Part shown: in pieces, positions 56,289 to 64,000 of the stretch | How positions within the stretch are numbered: the stretch's first letter is position 1 | Layout of the letters: each line of letters begins with the position of its first letter | Assembly: GCA_009761415.1 (NCBI GenBank) | Contig: QUOL01000002.1 | Coordinates: forward strand, 2,046,001 to 2,110,000 | Reading direction: 5' to 3' | DNA: 64,000 nucleotides | Source: Sarcomyxa edulis | Taxonomy: Eukaryota > Basidiomycota > Agaricomycetes > Agaricales > Mycenaceae | Made by a program: the position numbers and the translations under genes | The notes under the pieces: model-generated | The model's database searches: none | Told to the model about the DNA's origin: nothing | The model's input: only the letters and a program-made list of their open reading frames with translations

Positions 56289-59200
56289 TTAGGAAGTGAT
56301 TCCATGGGTACGAAGCAGAAGTCCCCGGCTATAGATTCAATGAGCAAACCAATCTGGAAAGAGAGGCAGAAGAACTCACCGCTCGGCCTGTAGCTCTGCT
56401 TCTACGAGTCGACGTTTCAATTGCCTGTCAAATGTTCAGAAATCCTGTTTCACATAACACATGAAGTAACTGCCGACGTACGAAAGCTCCTTTTGATATG
56501 CGTTTTTGCTGGCTTTGGTCTCCCATAAATCGGTGCACATCGCAGCCCATGCGTCATGATCAGGCAGGCGGACTTCTTCGTACATTTTGTCTAACTCTTC
56601 ATTGAAGGCCTAGACGCACAACGTCAACGAGGGAAGCAGGTTACATAGCGCCTTCCATACCTCATACATGATATCCTTTTCACGGTTGGAGTCGTCCAAC
56701 AGACTTCTGAGACAACCTTGTGCGCGTTTGTTATGTTGTAATTCCGATTTTAGTTTTTCGTTGTCTGAGGTTTTCTACATAGGAATTCATCGGAGGAATT
56801 CATACAAGATGCGTAAGTATCATTGCTAGAGTAACTTACCTCCTTCAACTCTGCCGTCAACTCTGCCGTCAATTGTAGGACATTAGTTTGCATCGTCGCT
56901 TGAGCGGCAGCAGCTTGCGATAAGTGATTTTCCACATCTTCCACATACTCCTCCAGGCGCGATAATTTGTCTTTATCAGGATTAGCCGCATCTGTAGTTC
57001 TCGATGGAGGGCGGTCGATTGTCCTGCTTCGTGGCCGAGGAATTTGAGGGCTCTCCAATTGTCGTTTGCTGATGAGTTGCCGCATTTCTTCCATACGGTC
57101 CATGGCTGCCTTATTCTAGATAAACGACGAAGTCAGTGACAAGTTACAGTACGATAGGCAATGCGATGCCTTACCATAGCAGGCGGAGTCTGTTGTGGCG
57201 TTCTGCTTCTTATACCCGGGGACTGAGGGCGGAATTGCTGGCCTTCTCCGCTCAGACTTTGGGATCTATCTCTACGTATTCCTTCGAGCTCAAGTTTTAT
57301 TTTTCCGACAACATTTTGGGAGGATTGGATCTAATACTTGCGTGAAATGATGTTCACGTTGAAATGAAGAAATAAGACATACCTGTTCCTTCGCTGAATT
57401 CCCAGAGTCCATCAGTCGCTCTATGGTCTTGGCAATCTGGGGTGATACGGAAGCACGAGGACGGATGTGTGGCGATACACGACGAGGAGGTGAGACAATT
57501 CTTGATAACGGTGCATGTCGTGGATACGTCTTTCGGGTAGGTGTCAGACTCGATGCCGGGGTTGAAGTACGATCCGATGTTTTCTTCTTGATCGACAACG
57601 GTTCAATAGAATAAGATGAGGCAGAACTGCTAGCAACAGCAGTTTGGGGTATCGGTTCTGTCCTGTCAGTAGAGAACAAAGGCTGGCGTTTACTCCGAGG
57701 AATGCCACTCGGCATATTCTGATATCGTGTAGGCGTCGAGGGACGAGGTATGTTTCCCGCGGTATCTGTCGTGAGATCGTCTTCTATAGATGGTGATTGA
57801 GATATTGGTACGGGAGGATTACTGTGCTGAGACGGAGGCAGAGGAGATGGACTGCGCGGCCCGATGGGTCGACGATCAGCTGGTTCTGATATGGAGCGAG
57901 AATGACGAGATGACTCTGCTACAGATTGTGTCTCAATCGGGGATTGTGTCTTAGAGCTCGACAAACGCAGAGAATTTGAATCTCTCGAGGCGCGAGACTG
58001 AAGTTTCAGTGGCGCAGGTGGCTCGTCTACAATGATTACGAGTTAGTCACAGATGTAACACGGAGGGCGAAAATACAAGATACAAACCCTCATAGATCGT
58101 TTCTTCCGATGGTTTTTCCGGCGAAAGAGCGACAGGAATTATTCCATGCTGACTCTGACTGTTCTTTCTGGCTAATTCCAAACGCATGGCCAGGTCACGT
58201 TCAGATGGATCTAGACGGAGAGTTTCAGTGACGATATCACCGGCATCGTCATCTGGGTCACTGTAATAGGTGTTTTCTTCCGCCTTCTGTTCGATGAACG
58301 AGTTAGGTCTTGACAACGTTCGACTACGGGGAGCATCAGGTCGATTCTGCGATTTACTTCGTTTGAGAAGTTTCCTCGATCTAAAGGACAGTTTGGTCGG
58401 GGTCGACGGATCTTCTTCGACTGTAGTTGCCGCCGTCATTGTGGAGCTTGATCGAGAAGAGAATCTGGTGAGACTGTCGTCGCCAGTACTCGTAGATTGT
58501 GTGTAAGTGGAGGATTTGCTGGCGGTGGACTTGCTGCGTTTGCTGGAGTTTATTGACCCACTGAAGAAATCACCCATAGCTGGTCGTTGATTTAGGAAAT
58601 GGCGAGAAATAGCATCCAACGAGAAAATCGCAGCCCGAGAACGCATACTTGCAGTCGGTGTACCTGGTTGCGACATATTTCCTGTGTGAAATTTAAATAA
58701 GCCGAATTGATGAACTACACGGACGGAGTCAGCGTCAGCAAAATTCGCATGCACATATCATCAGTTCATACTTGTCTGGACAATACGCGATGGCACTCTT
58801 GACGTTTGAACGATGTCCTCTTCGCCCTCGTCGTTAGCATCACTGGAATCGACGGTATAACGACAGAGACCGCCTGCCATGGGTTGCAATCGTATACGAA
58901 CGAAAGGAGGCCCTTCCGTGCCAAATGGTATCGGATCTGCGCTTCCTAGAGCATCGATGTGTACGACAACCTTGGTCTGCAACAAAAGTAGGCTAAAACT
59001 GATGATGAGCTAGTAACATGGAACTCACCTTCTTTTCCGACATAAGGAAAGTTGTTCGTGTGTATATGTTGAAAAATGCTCGTGCACGCGTGATTTTTCC
59101 ACCTTTCGCTTCGACTTCTCTTTCTTCTGCACGAAGAACTACAGATTGTCCTTTGCTTGACCGATACCTGGCCTGGGCAGTCCAGAGGTTCTCAAGGAAT

Positions 59201-60949
59201 CGTTGTTTTTCGATTTCCGTCTGTGTAGGATCATAGTTGATAGGTGCTGGGGGAATCACTACAGCCAGGGATCGAAATGGTCGTCCTGACCATCTTTCAG
59301 TTTGATCTTGAGGAGGGTCCTCCAGATACATGTGCATATCTATAGAAGAAGTACGACGTCACACTCCGGAAATGTTGAGGAGTTAGGTACCGCACTCACC
59401 TGCACCGCCTACGTCAGTGACAACCACGGCTGTAAGATCTACTTGACCCTTGTATACCATTCCGCTTTTCTTTATGATATTGGCGGGTATCGATGCTGCC
59501 CGGGCTGGCCTATCTAGTTCATCCAAACCTATGAGAGTTCTTCCTTTCTCGCCATTACCGGGCCGCTTCGCAATGACTAGTTTGTCGTCGAACAAAAACA
59601 GAGTGCAATGCAGAGTACTGGATCCCGTAGCAGGTAGGGCACCATCCGCTGGAATGTCTTCGACGTCGATGCAGTCAATGTATCGTCGTTCGTGGGATAT
59701 CACGTTTGCGAGAAGATTTTCTATGGATTGGAAGCAGTGAATGATAGCCGCTTGTTTCGTCACTTCGTCGTCTTCTGCTAATGCAATCTTGCTAGCAATG
59801 TCATCGGCCTCCGACAGCTTGGCGCGTTGTGGATCGTTAATTGCCATGTGCTTGATCATAGATCGAAACAGCAGTGTATATCGGGGGATTCGTTGGACTG
59901 GGTCCATGAGAAGCTCGCGCAAGCCAACTCGGCTCTTCAGGTCTGCTGGGATGTATCTAACGCGCTGACAACCAAGGAAGATGTGAGTTGAGTATGAAAA
60001 GTAGGGTAAAGTAGCTCACGTCTAGATAGGCAGCGAATGCAGAGTTCCTTTTCGTAATTTCTTGAACAAACAGCCTTTGAGCTTCTTCTCGCTTTGCATA
60101 GTATTGCCGGTAGTGCTCGAAGCCCTTCAAGTCCTTGAAATGCCGAAGTGCAACATCTCCAATTCCACCAACTGTTTTAGCTCCATTGGGGGCCATCATC
60201 TTCTCCAAGTCCGTCAGAAATGCTTCGTTCACCGGAAGAAGATTGTCGATATTGCCGAATAGGGTATTGGCTTCGTAGGGTTGAATGATCGCCGTCTCCT
60301 TGTTCTTCGCAAATTTACGGAGGGGATCTGCATAATCGTTCTTTAGGATTTGGAGACGTTTGACGTAGGATCGCTCTGTCGATACCAGTTCGTTGAGTAC
60401 GTCGGCCAAAGCGGAGGAATCTGTCATTGTCAAGGCAGGTTTCCGTGGCACATCATCAATCTAAACATGCAATCAGCTATGCGCCAGAAGAGATCGTAGA
60501 GCACCACACTGTCACTCCATCTCTCAGACGCTTGGCTCAGAGCACCCAACTCATTGCGTTATGCACTGCCTCGGCGCCTTGGCTCACTCAACGAGAGTAT
60601 CAATCCCAAGACTTGATTACAAAGTTACTCACCGATACCCTTGTGTCCATTGATTCTCCTCCACGCGCTAATGATTCTGGTTCTGGTATAGAACTCAATG
60701 GTTCTCCAAGCGATAAGACTAGCTCTTGGATATCTGTTTGATGTGAATCATATCTTCTTGGAAACGGTCAGGATGAGCGATCATACCATCAGGAAGTATT
60801 CTTTCAGAGCCCTCAACGACAACTCCACAGAAGAAGACGCGTCTGGTGAGAGCAGGGCCTGTACCTGCTCGTGAAGGCCTCACCTCGTCGCCGGTCGCGA
60901 GTGGTACGACCTTGCGAGGAGATGAGTTGAGAGCCATTGGAGGACTCAT
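56289..60949 (-). CDS. Rho guanine nucleotide exchange factor (DH), second of two
   Basis: Fifteen exons (60949-60787, 60733-60633, 60549-60508, 60460-60020, 59964-59400, 59339-59029, 58976-58772, 58714-58088, 58026-57383, 57330-57175, 57115-56840, 56774-56661, 56609-56482, 56424-56380, 56328-56289) give 1285 aa. The DH domain starts SALADVLNELVSTERSYVKRLQ, then ANTLFGNIDNLLPVNEAFLTDL and the CR3 helix LLMDPVQRIPRYTLLF. A PH-like part follows (CTLFLFDDKLVIAKRP). A long Ser/Arg/Pro-rich region leads to a coiled coil near the end (DKLSRLEEYVEDVENHL, DNEKLKSELQHNKRAQ). Exon 3 and the last exon are less certain; if the last is dropped the protein ends at AER. Both RhoGEFs differ clearly and are not recent duplicates. 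Confidence 0.83.
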
Positions 60950-61224
60950 ATCCAAGGAAAGACCAGCAGTAGGTACGTAGCAGCAGTCGAGGATGCAACA
61001 AGGTCGAGAGTTGAGAGGAAAGTCAAAGTCGACCAGGTTCGAATCAACGATCCAGTTGGAGGGCGCAGATAAACAAGCCCAACAGACACATGACCGCGCA
61101 CATCCAATTTATTATATTTTTCGATCAATTTTCAATTATACCCCCACATCGACGGAGCCAAGACGCATAAATCTTTTTAACACTCCAATAATAGTACACT
61201 TCCGTTGCAAATGCAGGTGGCCAG

Positions 61225-62619
61225 TCATCGACGCTGTTTTTTTCGCGCTAATGCCAGCTGTTCCAATCTTTCCCTTTTCTTTTTCGTCGGTGACTGGGCG
61301 TACGATATCTGGGAGTTCGTCGGGGGCGGTGTACCCGTCGGAGGCACTTCATCTTGCCCTTCTTCGTCATCATCCATATCGTGGACGTCTGACGCATCAG
61401 AGTCCGACTGCTCGCCCTCGACCTGACCAGAACTGCAATCCACGTGAGCGTTACGCTGTTGAATGGACTACTGCAACATACCTAGCGGTGGTATCATCAT
61501 CATGGATAAAACCCTCCTCAGCTTCTTCTTCACTTGTGTCATCCTCCGCGCGTCGATCCATAGCAGCCCAAGCCTTGGCTACGTCCAGTAATGCGTCCCA
61601 CTGCTCAGAGGCGGTGTAATGTATAACCATGACTTCATCTCGGGGACATCGACGGCGGCACATGGGGCATTCTACCGTTTCGTCCGCACCCTTTGATATT
61701 CGCGGCAGACAGCCGTCGCATATAGTATGCTCGCAGGGAAAGCTGTTGGTAAGATTGTGAGTTAACATCAACTTGGGAAACTAACAGTGCTAGCCTTGAG
61801 CATCTCTTCAACACCATAGTATCCATGCATATCACACATGTTTCGTCTTCCAGAAGGGATGGCGTCAGCATCAAGTCGTGAAATTTGCGTAGCAGCTGTG
61901 GTTGAATTTGAGTTGGAACATGCCTTCGTTGATTAATATTAAGGACACATACCCTTCTCATCCGATAAGGCTCATCTTCGGGAGCAACACTCTTGTCTTC
62001 ATCTTCGTCTGCTAAATCAGCTGCCTCCGCCTTCAACTCTTTGGCCTCCAACTTGTAAACTCGAGCTCAGATATGTACGACATGAGAACTAACATCGTAC
62101 TCACTGCTTGAATAGTCCGACTATCCTTCGCCCGACGCTTTACGGCATATACGTCAGATGCAGGCCCAGTCCTCGAACAGATAGGTGACACGCACTTTCT
62201 CTAGCTTTGTGACCTTGTCCTCCAACCTCTGTACCTTTAATTTCAAAGCCGCGTTGCCCAAACTCCCTCGACGGCCAGGTTTCGGTTGAACATGAGTCTC
62301 CGCATCTTCGTCGCGTTCTCTCAACTTTAACTCTAATTCCTCGTTCTGCCTCCGCAAGTCCGAGAGTTGTTTCTTTAGATTCTTGACTCCCTTCTGCACT
62401 TGAGTAATTTGCGTCTGTAAACCAGGAACCATGTTTCGTTAGACGCGCTCAATCGAGGATCTTGAAAGTAAAATGACAATGTCTTACCTCGATGTCTACA
62501 CGTTCTGCGTCTTCGTCGGACTCGGATGCTGGAGCTGCAGAAGCGGAGCCTGCCTGAGTAGGTTGACGCGCACTTTTGCTACTCCTGGTCATATATCGCC
62601 GACTGGAGGAAGGTGCCAT
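61225..62619 (-). CDS. RING finger protein with N-terminal coiled coil
   Basis: Probable nuclear E3 ubiquitin ligase. Six exons (62619-62488, 62414-62196, 62137-62105, 62051-61786, 61742-61482, 61432-61225) give 372 aa. The basic N-terminus MAPSSSRRYMTRSSKSARQP is followed by an acidic stretch and a coiled coil (QVQKGVKNLKKQLSDLRRQ, LKVQRLEDKVTKLEK). The RING has CVICMDTMV, FPCEHTICDGCLPRI and CPMCRRRCP, with the C-x-H-x2-C-x2-C core. The C-terminus is acidic and ends with a Lys/Arg-rich patch (SPTKKKRERLEQLALARKKQRR), a likely nuclear signal. The donor inside the RING (61785, GTTAGT) was chosen because it gives a normal first-loop length. Its targets are unknown. Confidence 0.8.
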
Positions 62620-62800
62620 GAGCCAGAGAGGGACAATCGGGGAATGGGAAGAAGATGGACATCATGTTGAAATCGCACGGACTGAGTGATCACGTCTTTC
62701 TGCAAACCCGAACCAGTTCGAACTTGGGATCAAACAAACTCCAAGAGGCCGTTTGACGTTTACCAAGTGAGTTAGGTAAAAACTAGCAATCAAAACGTAC

Positions 62801-62894
62801 TGTGGGTAGTCGGAATCGAACCGACGGCTCCTCGGGTAGGAATATGTCTGTTCGAAACCACAACGAGGTGATTTAACCCCTAATCGATACCCAC
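62801..62894 (-). tRNA. tRNA-His (anticodon GTG) with a 22-nt intron
   Basis: The 94 bases fold as a cloverleaf. The acceptor stem is GTGGGTA/TACCCAC. The D stem GATT/AATC encloses an AGGGGTTA loop. The anticodon stem CCTCG/CGAGG and T arm GTCGG-TTCGATT-CCGAC are complete, and the discriminator is A. The loop reads TTGTGG before an intron at 62857-62836, placed after position 37 as usual for nuclear tRNA introns. The mature loop is T-T-GTG-G-C, giving anticodon GTG (histidine codons CAC/CAU). The mature length without the intron is 72. The B-box (GGTTCGATTCC) is intact. Confidence 0.93.
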
Positions 62895-63483
62895 AATAAG
62901 CGAGGTCAGGAATCTAGGAAGATCAGATGCAGGGCTCACTTGTTTGATAAATCTCCGTATTTCAGCCACATACTCCATCTTTTCCACTTGTGTAGCTGCA
63001 TATTTACGGGTATCTGTATTCCAGCAATAGCAGGTTCGAGCCTGCGAGAAGGAAAGCAGTTTGAGCGCGCGTATGAGCCCAAACAACAGCGCTTACCCTT
63101 GTATCGATAACCGACTTCGCACAAGCGCGCCAAATCACCGATACATAAGGATGATGTAGAATTCGAGTGACCTTCTCCAGAGCATAGCAGATAGACGCGT
63201 CGAGATCGTCGTGGTTGAGTGCAAGAAAGTGGTGTGACTGGTCGCGTCGTGCACGAGTAGTGTGACGCGTGACATAGCTTTTCTTTCGCAATGCAACTCT
63301 TTCCAAGTTCCCTAACTTGAAGTCCAAGGGAAGACCTTCCCCGTTGCCTAGCCTGATTCTCCAGCATTCATCGCACCTGTCTCTCAGATAGCTTGTGGGT
63401 TTAGATACATTGAGGCTCTTGATTCTTTGTCTCAGCGTCTCCAAGCATCCTCGGTTGATCCTCGGAGTCCTCAAGCACTTCAC
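62880..63483 (-). CDS. Doubtful cysteine-rich reading frame next to tRNA-His
   Basis: Two blocks, 63483-63097 and 63041-62880, join by a GTAAGC/CAG intron in phase 0. The text shows CDECW, SHHFLALNHDDLDASICYALEKV, ILHHPYVSVIWRACAK and ARTCYCW, with a coding-like regularity, then KMEYVAEIRRFIKQ. Three problems weaken it. No ATG opens the frame. The end runs 15 bases into the tRNA gene. A good GTGAGC donor after FIKQ has no acceptor that avoids the tRNA. It could be a decayed gene, or the wrong end of a gene with an unseen upstream exon. I recognise no family. Confidence 0.25.
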
Positions 63484-63947
63484 AATCTTTGTGAGCGGTC
63501 GTGGATATCACCTTCGTTGAGGGAGGGCCTTCTGACGATACGATACGGCCAGATAGGCAGCATTTCAAGACCTAGGACCCTCGATATATAGAGGTATCTA
63601 GCCCCTCATCTTGTTGAAACTCCCTAAGACATCTCTTCGAGTTTGAGTTGCAAACTGACACTTCGGCACATTCTTGTAAGCCCTTTACCCCTCTCCTTAC
63701 CTTGAAGCCTTCTCATATTTTAGATAGGCAGTTCAATCGCTGACTCAGGTTGGATACTGTATGACTCATAGCGCACCCCGTTTCCATTTTAAAGTATTCG
63801 ACAGCTTGAAATCTATCATCAATCGGGTCCTCAACTCTCTCTCAATCTACCTGCTTCTTTCATCTGATTGTGTGATCACTTCAGACACTCTCAAACTCAT
63901 ATAGTACTGCGCCCATATCGATACCCAGTCGTAAACATCTTGTCTCC
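63484..63947. other. Intergenic region before tRNase Z
   Basis: About 460 bp with T/C-rich leader-like sequence just before the ATG at 63948. No gene seen. Confidence 0.4.
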
Positions 63948-64000
63948 ATGAATATCACCTTCCTCGGAACGGCATCAGCCCAACCCTCATCCACAAGAAA
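63948..64000 (+). CDS. TRZ1: tRNase Z (tRNA 3' processing endonuclease), 5' end only
   Basis: The first 17 codons of a gene that runs out of the window. MNITFLGTASAQPSSTRK matches the start of ELAC/tRNase Z, where the strand xFLGTxxxxPSxTRN is invariant. tRNase Z removes the 3' trailer of precursor tRNAs. The catalytic HxHxDH motif would come later and is not visible, so activity and whether it is the short or long form cannot be judged. It lies about 1 kb from the tRNA-His gene, in the opposite direction. Confidence 0.8.
   Translation, partial: MNITFLGTASAQPSSTR

Noticed and set aside
56289..56380. Ending the second RhoGEF at the TGA at 56378-56376
   Set aside because: A perfect GTGAGT donor and a TAG acceptor 51 nt later remove that stop and add a natural end; kept as the less certain alternative.
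1..64000. Transposons, CRISPR arrays, rRNA, secondary-metabolite or viral clusters
   Set aside because: I looked on both strands and saw no terminal repeats, integrase or transposase motifs, spacer arrays or biosynthetic core genes. The window is ordinary euchromatic fungal sequence.

Overview
This window is nuclear DNA from a filamentous basidiomycete, most likely an Agaricomycete. Three things point there. The genes are split by many very short GT-AG introns, mostly 46-60 nt. Neighbouring genes lie only tens to a few hundred bases apart. The protein set is that of a free-living fungus: GRR1, SNF7, NEM1, VTC1, LAC1, CFT2 and others. I saw no transposon, rRNA or CRISPR array. Every exon coordinate comes from reading splice sites by eye and checking that codon phase closes across each junction; no database search was possible, so assignments rest on recalled family motifs.

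Layout. 1-4660: the 5' end of IBA57 (minus), PET191 (plus), a glutathione transferase (plus) and a DUF302 protein (minus). 4661-16066: DBP8 helicase, a BTB-like protein, MOB1 (minus), an Hsp31-like DJ-1 protein, a U1A/U2B'' type two-RRM protein (minus), ceramide synthase LAC1 and ESCRT-III SNF7. 16507-23338 (all minus): NEM1 phosphatase, a 513-residue protein carrying two ubiquitin-like domains plus an SH3 domain, and an allantoate-permease-type MFS transporter. 23970-35831: CFT2, GLN4 (minus), GRR1 (minus), an unknown 180-aa protein, LSM3 (minus) and U1-C (YHC1). 36126-43866: VTC1, SWC4 (minus), an AAA ATPase and a REB1-like Myb protein. 44117-50038: a large membrane-anchored amidohydrolase, a 91-aa membrane protein (minus) and a second, F-box-less GRR1-like LRR protein. 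51716-60949: two large Rho guanine nucleotide exchange factors arranged tail to tail. 61225-64000: a RING/coiled-coil protein (minus), an intron-bearing tRNA-His (minus), a doubtful cysteine-rich reading frame (minus) and the first exon of tRNase Z (plus).

Functional themes. Three spliceosomal snRNP protein genes lie here, and two of them (LSM3 and U1-C) share a 92-bp divergent promoter. IBA57 and PET191, both mitochondrial cofactor or assembly factors, are divergent across 48 bp. Nutrient signalling (GRR1 and a paralogue), polarity (two RhoGEFs, MOB1) and RNA processing (DBP8, CFT2, LSM3, U1-C, tRNase Z) are well represented, although most neighbours are ordinary housekeeping genes without an evident common pathway.

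The best candidate for something undescribed is the gene at 19223-21097. Its N-terminus is a divergent ubiquitin fold, followed by a second ubiquitin-like domain that keeps the ubiquitin-type LRLRGG end internally, then an SH3 domain and a beta-rich C-terminal region. This resembles a ubiquitin fusion precursor whose downstream partner is an SH3 adaptor.
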